A stretch of 64,000 nt of DNA. Source: CBDFMR01 sp965249765. Its GTDB lineage: Bacteria > Bacteroidota > Bacteroidia > Chitinophagales > Saprospiraceae. Positions 18,746 to 26,596 of this stretch are shown in pieces. The notes beneath the pieces are model-generated. The model was not told the origin of the DNA. It searched no databases and worked only from the letters and a program-made list of their open reading frames with translations. Position 1 is the stretch's first letter; every line of letters begins with the position of its first letter. The position numbers and the translations under genes are program-made. The stretch is from assembly GCA_965249765.1 (NCBI GenBank), contig CBDFMR010000005.1, positions 372,001 to 436,000 on the forward strand, in the 5' to 3' direction.

Positions 18746-18777
18746 GAAAGCGCCGTACCAGGAAGTACAGCGCTTTC
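18746..18777 (-). terminator. Terminator of a minus-strand small transcript
   Basis: On the minus strand GAAAGCGCUGUAC and GUACGGCGCUUUC form a 13-bp stem, with one U-G pair, and a six-base loop, followed by TGTTTT. On the plus strand the U-G position becomes a C-A mismatch and no T-tract follows, so the minus orientation is favoured. It lies 82 bases downstream of the 20-codon ORF. Confidence 0.7.
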
Positions 18778-18858
18778 ATACTAACACCCTTATTTGTTGT
18801 TTCACCGTTAGGGGGGATTAGATCAATTGTAGATATCTTTCGTGGGATTATCACTTTG

Positions 18859-18921
18859 CTAGAAACCTCCATCTTCTCCAATGATTCCTAGTGCTCCTAT
18901 TATCATTATCAGTAATTCCAT
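18859..18921 (-). CDS. Candidate 20-residue hydrophobic peptide
   Basis: A 20-codon ORF on the minus strand reads MELLIMIIGALGIIGEDGGF: a hydrophobic stretch with an acidic, glycine-rich tail. The sequence just before the ATG is A-rich (AAAAAATAAAGAACAAC), as often seen at Bacteroidota starts, and a strong terminator in the same orientation lies downstream. It could be a small membrane or signal peptide, a peptide toxin, or a leader inside a regulatory RNA. I recognise no family. Confidence 0.4.
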   Translation of the reverse strand: MELLIMIIGALGIIGEDGGF

Positions 18922-19261
18922 GTTGTTCTTTATTTTTTAGATGTAAAATAAATTAGTGCTTACGTTTAACACCATAAAACTATAAAGACCAACACAAAAA
19001 AACCATGTCAATTATGCATACTTAGAGACATGCCTTATTGTATATTTTTACCTACTAATATAACATAATACTATGATATACAGTAATATAAGAACTCTAA
19101 TGTCTTTACTCTAAGTCTAATAATAATGACTATGTAAAGATGATACGTAGAAATTTATTATCATATTACAGTTTTACGGACATGGAGACAGCCTTATTAA
19201 ATAAATAATTAAAGAGATATATGTATATAACATTTATGGTGAATGCTTTAAGAAAGAGAGT
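18922..19261. other. AT-rich intergenic region
   Basis: About 340 bases between the small minus-strand ORF and the 511-residue gene. It is very AT-rich with short A and T runs. It must hold promoters for one or both neighbours, but I see no clear TAnnTTTG element, hairpin or open frame. Confidence 0.4.
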
Positions 19262-20797
19262 ATGAGAACATTGGTGCCTTTAATTAAACTAATCTCGGGA
19301 CAAAAAATAGGTCAAATTCAGATTATTCCTGATCAAAGTGAGTCCAACTCTAAGTTTTTTAGATTGTATGATGCAGTAAGAACGAATAAGATCAAATCAG
19401 ATCAGGAAGCAATAAAGTTCTTAGGATATGGGGGGAATAAAACCAAATCATATAATAAACTAAAAGCTCGTTTAAAAACACGATTGATTAATACATTGTT
19501 CTTTATTGATATTTCTTCATATGCTAAGTCAGAGTATCAAATTGAGATCCATAACTGTTATAAGAATTTCGCAGCGGTTCAAATACTTCTTGAGAGATTA
19601 CAAAGAATAGCAGCTATCGAGCTTGCCGAAGCTACTTTGCGTAAAGCTTTGAAATTCGATATAAGTCTAATAGTAATGTCATTAAGTAGGGAATTGTTAA
19701 GGCATTACCAAATTTTTGACAGAGATAGTAACAGGGTCGCCCAGTATGATGTATTATTTAATCAATATAAAAGGACTCTGATTGCAGAATCAGAAGCTGA
19801 TGCCATTTATATCTATTTCGTTGCAAAGTATCTCTATTCGAAAGGGGTTCATAAGGACAGTTCTCTTGAAGATTTTTTTTCCAAGCTAATCTTATTAAAG
19901 AAGAACAACGTTAACGTCAATAGTTACTATTTTACATTCTATTTTTACAGTGCTCTTTACTTCTATTATTTAATTAAAAAAGAACCAAATGAAATAATCA
20001 AGGTATGCGAAGAAGCTATTAGTTTCTTTAGTACAAAACATGGGTTTCTTCCCATGGCTGAATTCAATTTTTGGTTGAGATTAGGTCTTGCACAAATTAT
20101 TCAAGCAAATTTCAGAAAAGCGGAAGAGGCATTCAGACACTGTTACAAAATGCCACTTACTTTTGGAACCCTAAACTGGTTCCATGTCCGCTACTATCTA
20201 TTCCTTTCCCTCATCCTACAACACAAGTACCAGGAAGCTTATGAAATTTTTGTAGAAGGCATCACTGCTACTCGTCATTTCAAAAAACTCATGCCTATCT
20301 TCCGCGAACAATGGCTGATCAAGGAAGCTTATATTCATTTCCTCATTAGGCTGGGCAAGATAGATCCTGATAAATCAACTGCCGAGAAGAAACCTAGAAA
20401 ATTCAGATTGTCTCGCTTCCTTAATGATTTACCTACCTTCTCAAAAGACAAGCGTGGCAGAAACATTTCCATCCTGATCATACAACTGCTTTTCCTCATT
20501 CAGGATAAGAAATACGATGAGATTACTGAGCGGCTGAATGCGCTCAACCTATACTGCCACCGCTACCTGAAGAAGGATCAAACTCTCCGATCCAATGCCT
20601 TCATCAAGATGCTCATGATACTGCCCGAGGCCGAGTACCACCCCATACGTGTAGAGCGATACGTGAAACGCTATCATGAAAAGCTAGTGTCTACTCCTAT
20701 GGAGATATCTGAGCAATCTACAGAGATAGAGGTCATCCCTTACGAGCATTTATGGGAGCTGGTCATGGAAGTGCTGGAGAAGAATAAGAAGTTTTAG
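19262..20797 (+). CDS. Hypothetical protein with helical repeats
   Basis: A 511-residue protein with no recognised catalytic motif. It is rich in Leu, Lys, Phe and Tyr, has no signal peptide or membrane segment, and shows irregular alternating helices, with TPR-like stretches such as FRKAEEAFRHCYKMPLTFG and KYQEAYEIFVEGITATRHF. The N-terminal part (KSDQEAIKFLGYGGNKTKSYN) has a small DNA-binding-like look, but I cannot confirm it. A cytoplasmic scaffold or regulator is possible. It stands alone at the border of the accessory region. Base use shifts from AT-rich at the 5' end to more balanced at the 3' end. Confidence 0.75.
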   Translation: MRTLVPLIKLISGQKIGQIQIIPDQSESNSKFFRLYDAVRTNKIKSDQEAIKFLGYGGNKTKSYNKLKARLKTRLINTLFFIDISSYAKSEYQIEIHNCYKNFAAVQILLERLQRIAAIELAEATLRKALKFDISLIVMSLSRELLRHYQIFDRDSNRVAQYDVLFNQYKRTLIAESEADAIYIYFVAKYLYSKGVHKDSSLEDFFSKLILLKKNNVNVNSYYFTFYFYSALYFYYLIKKEPNEIIKVCEEAISFFSTKHGFLPMAEFNFWLRLGLAQIIQANFRKAEEAFRHCYKMPLTFGTLNWFHVRYYLFLSLILQHKYQEAYEIFVEGITATRHFKKLMPIFREQWLIKEAYIHFLIRLGKIDPDKSTAEKKPRKFRLSRFLNDLPTFSKDKRGRNISILIIQLLFLIQDKKYDEITERLNALNLYCHRYLKKDQTLRSNAFIKMLMILPEAEYHPIRVERYVKRYHEKLVSTPMEISEQSTEIEVIPYEHLWELVMEVLEKNKKF

Positions 20798-20856
20798 TGA
20801 TTAGTATCAAGATTGTAAGTATCAAGACGACCAGTACAAATGAATATCTCTCCACA

Positions 20857-20904
20857 GGGTCGAGATGACAGTTCCCGATAGTTATCGGGGTCGAGATGAC
20901 AGTT
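20857..20904. repeat. Paired GTCGAGATGACAGTT repeat with inner palindrome
   Basis: GGGTCGAGATGACAGTT occurs at 20857-20873 and 20888-20904. Between them, and overlapping the second copy, lies the palindrome CCCGATAGTTATCGGG (20874-20889). This has the look of an intergenic REP-like unit; I have no copy elsewhere in the window to compare. Confidence 0.6.
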
Positions 20905-20919
20905 TACAGCCAAAAGAAT

Positions 20920-20942
20920 AAAAGGGGCTGTCTGCCCCTTTT
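20920..20942. terminator. Bidirectional terminator hairpin
   Basis: AAAAGGGGC and GCCCCTTTT form a 9-bp stem around TGTCT. The A and T ends make it usable in both directions: for the 511-residue gene on the plus strand and for the disrupted small membrane gene on the minus strand. Confidence 0.7.
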
Positions 20943-20968
20943 ACTTCATAATACATATCTTCAATATT

Positions 20969-21058
20969 TTAGCATTTCAAGAAATGCTTTTCAGATGTTC
21001 TGAAAATTTCTTCATCGCTAAATCCATGCTTCTTAGCATTTCTTTTCCACTTGTTTAC
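20969..21058 (-). pseudogene. C-terminal fragment of small membrane-protein gene split by the IS903-type element
   Basis: Reading the minus strand from the target duplication gives VNKWKRNAKKHGFSDEEIFR and then TSEKHFLKC and a stop. Removing the inserted element and one copy of the 9-bp duplication joins this in frame to the N-terminal fragment at 22178-22342. The restored protein would have 81 residues, with the charged cytoplasmic-looking tail supplied by this piece. Confidence 0.8.
21050..21058. repeat. Target-site duplication, left copy
   Basis: CTTGTTTAC directly abuts the left inverted repeat of the IS and is repeated exactly at 22178-22186. Nine bases is the known duplication length of the IS903 subgroup. 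Confidence 0.92.
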
Positions 21059-22177
21059 GGCTTTGTTGCATGAATAAGTCATCAAAAAAAAGCATAGCTA
21101 TGGCTTAATAGCTATAGGTTTAAGCCACCTTTTTACAAACAGGCATACCAAGGCCTGTCATTATATTTAAGCAAGCTATTTTTATTGCAACTTCACTTTG
21201 CTGGGTTTCAAATCGTCGAGAATATAGCTGTGGGCCAAATATTGTCTTGAATCGAAACATTGCTGTTTCTGATAAATTCCGGCTGTCGTATCCACTTTGC
21301 TCCTTCCATTTCTTTCGGCCTTTCTTTTCTATTTCCTTTATGATCTCGTTGCGATCAAGATCCAGTAACTCGTCATTTTCATCTACCCAGTACATTGCAT
21401 TTTCTTGTGGAGGTATTACCCCCTCTATCTGTTTTTCCTTGAGCATTTCCCATATTTCATATGTGTCATAGGCTCCATCTGCTCCAAAGCGGTCAATAGG
21501 ACTTTTTACCTGATCCAATAATTGTGGAACCTGCTGAGCATCTCCATCTCCTTTGCTGTTTTTTGTCAGTACCTGTGCGTGTATTATTCCGGTCTTTTCA
21601 TCTACTCCCAAATGTAGCTTACGCCATGTCCAGCGCTTATTATACCTATGTTTACGTACCTTCCATTCCCCTTCTCCATATACCTTGAGTCCCGTTGAAT
21701 CTAATACTATAAACATGGGCCCCTTTGTTTTGGGAACACCCATTTTTACTTCCACTTGTTTTGCTCTACGACTTATTTAGTCAATAGCTCGGAACTCTTA
21801 TTTCTATGCCCATTATTCCCAATAAGGAGCTGGCGAATCCCCCTAATTGTCGGTACTTCAACCCAAATACTACTTTGAGCTGTAGCAAGCTCCTCATGCA
21901 TTGTTGTGAATATTTATACTGGGCTCCTTTTTGATTAGGACCCTGGTAATACCAGCACCTTAATAAGTCTTCATCAAACCATATTGTAATGTCGCCTCGC
22001 TTTGCAAGGCTCCTGTTGTAATCTCTCCAGTTTGTGATCTTATACTTGTTTTTCTTCTGCTTTTTTTGCTTTTCCCCAACCTTAGTTTCTTGCTTTGTCA
22101 TGTGTCTTGCTTTGTAAGGTTGGTCTCTCAAAGATACTATCTCCATCTCTTTTATCATCCATTCATGCAACAAAGCC
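21059..22177 (-). mobile_element. IS5-family element, IS903-like
   Basis: A complete 1119-bp element. Both ends start GGCTTTGTTGCATGAAT (21059-21075 and, inverted, 22161-22177), close to the IS903 terminal sequence, and it is flanked by the 9-bp duplication CTTGTTTAC. It carries one transposase gene on the minus strand, now frameshifted. Its ends, target duplication and insertion point inside a reading frame are all directly visible. Confidence 0.95.
21120..22158 (-). pseudogene. Frameshifted IS903-type transposase
   Basis: The N-terminal part (to 21781) contains KITNWRDYNRSLAKRGDITI and the C-terminal part (from 21755) the DDE domain, with FIVLDSTGLKVYGEGEW, RFGADGAYDTYEIW and the catalytic glutamate near SETAMFRFKTIFG. 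They lie in different frames. Ten bases replace the expected nine between VPSY and SRRAKQ, with TGA in one frame and TAA in the other, so a single +1 slip at this point would still meet a stop. The gene is therefore judged inactive. The start at 22158 (MIKEMEIVS) avoids initiating inside the terminal repeat. Confidence 0.88.
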
Positions 22178-22186
22178 CTTGTTTAC
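22178..22186. repeat. Target-site duplication, right copy
   Basis: Second copy of CTTGTTTAC, immediately outside the right inverted repeat of the IS903-like element. Confidence 0.92.
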
Positions 22187-22342
22187 CAAAAACAACCAGA
22201 GCGGGTGAAGCAAAATTACAGCCGCTAACATACAGATACCTGGGTTCAAATCTATTTTCACAGAAATATACAACGGCAATAGAATCGTAGCCACGAAATA
22301 TGGTAAAATTACGCTGAGTAAAGAATTTGATAAAAATCTCAT
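22178..22342 (-). pseudogene. N-terminal fragment of small membrane-protein gene split by the IS903-type element
   Basis: The ATG at 22342 opens MRFLSNSLLSVILPYFVATI, continuing with a second hydrophobic segment (MLAAVILLHPLWLFLV) before the insertion. Two membrane segments joined by a short loop are followed, in the restored gene, by a basic tail. The ATG lies two bases after the stop of the cysteine-rich peptide gene, so the two were one transcription unit. A partner, transporter or immunity role is possible; no family is recognised. Confidence 0.8.
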
Positions 22343-22344
22343 GG

Positions 22345-22911
22345 TTAACAATCTATATTACAATCACCTCCTCCGCAGTGACCTCCCTCAAATTCCATAG
22401 AGCAACAAGAACTTCCTCCGTCTCCACATGCGGCCTCAAAGGCATCAGTACAGTGATCTGCTTCAATGGCATTTATAACTCCACACGTTATTGCAGTAGC
22501 GGCTGCTGCTATAGCAAAAACACAAGGTATGCATATTCTACTGGATATAGTGGAGGTGTAATAATTCAATATGTCATCATAGCTGACATCATTCAATGAA
22601 TAATCATGAACCTGTAGACCAAACCTATCGCTTTCCGGTGTGTAAGAAGCTTCAGCGGTTACTTTGCCATCCAAGGAAGAAATATCATGATAATACATCG
22701 CACTTCCTGTAATAGCGTTATGTGTTTTAATCAACTGGCTTCCTTTATATGAAATTACCTCGTATTTCATCGCATCAATTGCATCTTCCGAAATGGATAT
22801 TTTAGAATCAATTGTATTTCCATTAAAGGTTGCAGTGCCCAAATATGTGCCAACATAGTCGTTAAAAGAAAAGTCAAAATCAAATCCTTCAATATTGGTT
22901 AGCTGTATCAA
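22345..22911 (-). CDS. Two-part protein with cysteine-rich hydrophobic C-terminus
   Basis: A 188-residue protein of unknown family. The first ~124 residues contain no cysteine and are acidic and polar (FDFDFSFNDYVGTYLGTATF). The last ~64 contain ten: ICIPC, a hydrophobic alanine-rich helix (VFAIAAAATAITCGVINAI), then DHC, AAC, SSCC, GHC, GDC and a final IDC. This layout resembles a leader or propeptide plus a disulphide-rich mature peptide, loosely like halocin C8-type bacteriocins. There is no signal peptide. The only upstream start is a TTG directly after a TAA, so the N-terminus may be wrong or truncated. Confidence 0.65.
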   Translation of the reverse strand: MIQLTNIEGFDFDFSFNDYVGTYLGTATFNGNTIDSKISISEDAIDAMKYEVISYKGSQLIKTHNAITGSAMYYHDISSLDGKVTAEASYTPESDRFGLQVHDYSLNDVSYDDILNYYTSTISSRICIPCVFAIAAAATAITCGVINAIEADHCTDAFEAACGDGGSSCCSMEFEGGHCGGGDCNIDC

Positions 22912-22986
22912 TTACGTTTATAATAATGTAAGCTCCACTTTTGGAACTGTTTCTGTACAAAAGTGACGTAACATGATCTATGTTTT

Positions 22987-23036
22987 TAATTAGGGTTTCC
23001 TCAGACACGTACAAAGGTCTGAGGAAACCCTAATTA
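22987..23036. repeat. 20-bp perfect inverted repeat
   Basis: TAATTAGGGTTTCCTCAGAC and its exact reverse complement are separated by ten bases. It lies between the start of the cysteine-rich gene (minus) and the 162-residue gene (plus). Neither direction has a T-tract right after the stem, so it looks less like a terminator than a regulator site, an RNA structure or a small insertion. Confidence 0.7.
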
Positions 23037-23060
23037 TCAGGGGCCATTTCCCCCTACACA

Positions 23061-23072
23061 TAGGGGGGATTA
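23061..23072. repeat. TAGGGGGGATTA element
   Basis: Exact 12-base match to 18809-18820. Here it is preceded by CCCCCTACACA, giving a short CCCCC/GGGGG hairpin; at 18.8 kb it lies inside the candidate small minus-strand transcript. Confidence 0.5.
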
Positions 23073-23178
23073 TTACCCTTTTTATTAAAAGAGCGACTAT
23101 TTCTCAATATAATTTCCCATTTTTGATCGTCACCCGACACTCACGTCGGCTTTTACTAACTATTAAAAATATCATAGA

Positions 23179-23667
23179 ATGAGTTTTATTGTAGACCAAA
23201 TAACCCGGCAACATTTTTCACCAAGACAGCTCCAAAGCCTTGATAATCATATGATTGATCTCAAACAAGCCAAGGTGCTTTTTGATGATTATCATACAAA
23301 TCACTCTTCTGGACCTGTATCAACTAAATGCGTTTTTGTTTCACTTGATTCTTTAAGGTCATATTTAACGTTTATTGATATAATGAAAACTCAAACCGGT
23401 GTGAATCCCTCTGGAGTGAGAATATATTTTGGTTCTCATCCTTCTGGAAGTGCGCATGGTTCTGCGGGAAGAGAAACCGTTTTTATAACCCCTACGATAA
23501 ATGATGCAGAAAACAAATCCTTCATTATAACAAACAACGGTGGTAGGTTAGCTTGGGTCAAGATCGAATCTGTACTAGGTAATCTGCCTGTCCAAGGAGA
23601 AGTAAATAGCATTTTAGATGAGTCTCAAGCTGTGCCACCTCCCGGAGTAAGTGCCACCTTTGACTAA
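23179..23667 (+). CDS. Hypothetical protein
   Basis: A 162-residue, apparently cytoplasmic protein with no signal peptide or membrane segment. The central stretch SGVRIYFGSHPSG, followed by GRETVFITPTIND, resembles a set of uncharacterised Bacteroidota proteins with a similar YFG...VFxxPT pattern; this is memory of the pattern, not a database result. It may form a unit with the cysteine-rich gene cluster upstream, from which it diverges. The C-terminus is proline-rich (AVPPPGV). Confidence 0.65.
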   Translation: MSFIVDQITRQHFSPRQLQSLDNHMIDLKQAKVLFDDYHTNHSSGPVSTKCVFVSLDSLRSYLTFIDIMKTQTGVNPSGVRIYFGSHPSGSAHGSAGRETVFITPTINDAENKSFIITNNGGRLAWVKIESVLGNLPVQGEVNSILDESQAVPPPGVSATFD

Positions 23668-23776
23668 GGTGTAAAATAAAGCGAGTATCTATAATTAACG
23701 ATATAAATCCCGATACAAGTAAAAATCGGTACCTAGAACAACTCTAAGAGTACGATACTCTACATCAACTAAACTA

Positions 23777-24333
23777 CCACCTACTGAAAGTAGGTGGGTT
23801 GAAATATAGTCCGACTAAAAGTCGGAGTTTAAATTATTCGAGAAAAAAGTTGTCTCGATCTTTATTCGATGGTTTCCGATGGTGTTCAATATATTCTTGA
23901 ACCATTTCTTCGGTAATATTTCCTGTGCTAAATGCACCAAAGCCTTTTGCCCAAAATCGTTGTCCCCAATACCGTTTTTTTAATTTGGGATACTCTTTTT
24001 GCAAAAGTCGAGAACTTCTTCCTTTCAGTTGTTTCATGATTTCACTAGTTGACAACTTTGGAGGAATTTCTATATGCATGTGGACATGATCTTTACTCAC
24101 TACTCCTTTCAAAATTTTGATGTCCAATGCATCACAATCTTGAATTAGTAACGCTCGACAACGCTTTTGAACTTCTCCTTTAAGGACTGGATAACGATAT
24201 TTTGTAACCCACACCACGATGTATTGTCAATCTCGTCTTTGTATGTGAACCCGTTCGATAGTCTGACATCTTTGTTTTTTCACAAAGATAATTCTAATAA
24301 ATTTTTCGCACTAAAGTGCGAGGTTTTAAACCT
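23777..24333 (-). mobile_element. IS200/IS605-type element
   Basis: The tnpA gene is flanked by short hairpins as expected for this family: CCACCTACT/AGTAGGTGG (23777-23797) and TCCGACT/AGTCGGA (23810-23826) downstream, and TCGCACT/AGTGCGA (24306-24321) upstream. The exact cleavage sites cannot be fixed from one copy; the limits given are the outermost structures seen. No accessory tnpB is present. Confidence 0.75.
23834..24269 (-). pseudogene. tnpA: Frameshifted IS200/IS605 transposase TnpA
   Basis: HUH single-strand transposase of about 145 residues. The typical start MSDYRTGSHTKTRLTIH (ATG at 24269) is in one frame and the remainder, VVWVTKYRYPVLKGEVQ onward, in another; a single extra base near 24218 separates them. 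The metal-site HVHMHIEIP and the catalytic tyrosine region MVQEYIEHH are intact in the second frame. The core domain could be made from the GTG at 24217 but would lack the first strand. Confidence 0.85.
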
Positions 24334-24426
24334 TTAACTGAGACCAATAAAAATTGAGATGTTTAAGCCACACTTTTAAAAAATATTTCCAAGTAATGTT
24401 TAAGGTCTAACTTACTTTAATATTCA

Positions 24427-25255
24427 ATGAATTACTTACGAGACAGTATTTTTATTTTAGAAGTTATATCATTTGCCTTAATGCTATATTACGGCTCCGT
24501 TCACAAATTGACTCATTCGGAGAGAATATTTCTTATTATTCTCTTTATTACTGTTCTTGCTGAAGGAGTGGGAATGGCGCTGAGGAAGTTTTTTTCTGTT
24601 GCTAATAGCAGTGTATTATTCAATGTTTATATTATTAGTTGGTTTTCTCTTCTTTTTTACCTCTACTGTACACTTACGAGAAATTTCTTAATGCTATATT
24701 ACGGCTCCGTTCACAAATTGATCGGAGAGAATATTTCTTATTATTCTCTTTATTACTGTTCTTAGTGGGAAAAGTTTTTTTCTGTTGGTATTATTCAATG
24801 TTTATATTATTAGTTGGTTTTCTCTTCTTTTTTACCTCTACTGTACACTTATAAAATCAGCGTATTTAAAAAGGTATACAATGTATTTTTGGATTTTTTA
24901 TCTACTAAGCTCTATTATATTGTGGTTATCAGTAGAAAATTTCTTCGAACAATTACAAGGTTATGGTTACGTTATTGGAAGCTTGTTACTAATTACAGTC
25001 ATAATGTTTTTCTTGGTAGAAAAACTCCGCAGTAATGAGGTTCTAGTCATTTCAAGAGAATTATTTATTTGGATTAGTGTTGGCATATTAATTTACTCTG
25101 TAGGAAAAATACCATTTAGGGTAATCAGTCATCTATTTACCGGTATAGAGGGTACTCATCCATTATTTTCCATAAGGTATGTGTTGCCCATACCATTGTA
25201 TCTGTGTTTTATAGTAGGAATCATATGGACTGGAATAATGAAACGATCGTCGTAG
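24427..25255 (+). pseudogene. Polytopic membrane protein gene broken by an internal duplication
   Basis: Without the duplicated segment the gene would encode about 217 residues with six or seven membrane helices, starting MNYLRDSIFILEVISFALML and ending FIVGIIWTGIMKRSS. A tandem repeat of 200 bases (24477-24676) and 165 bases (24687-24851) breaks the frame: the first part stops at 24765 and the rest continues in another frame. No family is recognised. Together with the ORF that overlaps its 3' end it looks like a membrane-sensor locus, but that is inference. Confidence 0.75.
24477..24851. repeat. Tandem duplication with four clean deletions
   Basis: Copy 1 is 24477-24676 and copy 2 is 24687-24851, separated by ten bases (CGAGAAATTT). 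All 165 bases of copy 2 match copy 1; the copies differ only by four deletions in copy 2 of 5, 8, 11 and 11 bases. Confidence 0.9.
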
Positions 25256-25359
25256 TTATTGTATCAACGATCACCTTAATATTGCTTGTCATTGTTGTGC
25301 TCATCCTATTTTATGAGTATATTAAAAAAAACAAAGAAGTCAATATGAATACATTTTAA
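25225..25359 (+). CDS. Short membrane-anchor ORF, probably a truncated gene
   Basis: A 44-codon ORF starting MDWNNETIVVVIVSTITLIL, one membrane helix, then YEYIKKNKEVNMNTF and a stop. It overlaps the end of the broken membrane-protein gene by 31 bases. The layout resembles the N-terminal anchor of Bacteroidota sensor kinases, with the catalytic part absent. It may be a remnant of a kinase gene lost during the rearrangements here, or a real small membrane protein. The 250 bases downstream hold no gene. Confidence 0.4.
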   Translation: MDWNNETIVVVIVSTITLILLVIVVLILFYEYIKKNKEVNMNTF

Positions 25360-25657
25360 AAATATACCTTTTTCTCCCAAGACGTATGTTTTTATGATGT
25401 ATTATTTCTTCTCAGAGGGGATTTTTTTCAATAACCACTTACTTACTTGGAAAGAGACAATTCATCAGATACTCGCACTTCATAAGGCAAGGGTAGATTA
25501 TCGTAACCCAAAGCCATAAATAATAATGTTTAAAAATTTAAAAATACTTGCTAGGACATTATTTTCCTTTATATTTGTAATAAAATTGAGTCAGCGGAAA
25601 GATACCTAAATGCAAATAGGGTGTACGGGATGTCTTTTTTTGTATCAAAAAGTTGAT

Positions 25658-26579
25658 ATGAACATACTAAATTTTGTTGAGCGTTTTCCGGATGAGCAGT
25701 CGTGTAAGACACATTTTAAACTCCAAAGAGAACAAGTAGGATTAGCTTGTAAAAAGTGTGGATGTACTGATCATTATTGGTTGAAAAACAAATGTCAATG
25801 GCAATGTAAGGCATGTAGTTTCAGAACCACACTTCGCAGCGGCACGATCATGGAAAATAGTTATATGCCATTTCGTAAATGGTATTTATGTGCAGCCTTT
25901 ATGAGCATGTCCAATAAAGGAGTATCTGCTCTGGAAATGCAACGACAATTGGGTCATAGATATTATAGACCAATATGGGTGATGATGCATAAAATTAGGA
26001 CTGCTATGGGATGTCGAGATTCAATCTATGACTTAGAAGGAATGTTGGAAATTGATGAAGGATACTTTACCACAGGTATCAGAATGGACTCTAAACCTAA
26101 GCGAGGCAGGGGTTCTCAATAAAAAAAGAACGTAGCAGTATTGGCCGAGTCCATACACTTAGAAGACATAGAAACTGGTAAAAAATCAAAACACTGTAGA
26201 TATTTTAAAATGAAAGTTCTTAAAGATCACACAGCAGGGCAAGTAGACAATGTAGTTGAACAAAACCTAGATTCAAAGACAATCGTGTTCAGCGACAAAA
26301 GCTCTAGTTATGTTAATATTGCAGATTATGTTGAAGTACATATTCTGCAGAAATCTAGCAGACAAACTACTGTTACTACTCTTAAATGGGTACATATTGC
26401 AATAAGTAATGCCAAAAGATGGTTATTAGGCAACCATCATATGATAAAAGCTAAGTATCTTCAAAATCATCTAAACGAATTTTGTTACAAATTGAATAGA
26501 AGATATTTTGGACATAGACTTTTTGATCGAGTTACTATAGCTTTGGCTAAATTCTTACTAGTAAGATTCAACAGCCTCA
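25658..26579 (+). pseudogene. IS1595-family transposase with internal stop
   Basis: The N-terminus MNILNFVERFPDEQSCKTHF is followed by the zinc ribbon CKKCGCTDHYW and CQWQCKAC, then the DDE domain with EIDEGYF and, after a stop, IVFSDKSSSYVNIADYV and the C-terminal helix region NEFCYKLNRRYFGHRLFDR. The stop is a TAA at 26120-26122 between GRGSQ and KKNVAVLAE in one continuous frame, so a single nonsense change split it. No stop follows the C-terminus; the frame runs on into the next gene. A right end near 26571 (AACAGCCTC) is possible, but no matching left end was found. Confidence 0.85.
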
Positions 26580-26596
26580 ACAATAAAATTATTGTT

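Noticed and set aside
21740..21800. Programmed ribosomal frameshift joining the two IS903-type transposase parts
   Set aside because: The spacing is ten bases instead of nine and a stop occurs in both frames at the join, so one +1 slip would still terminate.
22240..22260. GGTTCAAATC resembling a tRNA T-loop
   Set aside because: It is coding sequence of the split membrane gene and no tRNA cloverleaf can be formed around it.
26110..26145. Programmed readthrough of TAA in the IS1595-type transposase
   Set aside because: IS1595 transposases are normally made from one uninterrupted frame; a simple nonsense mutation is more likely.
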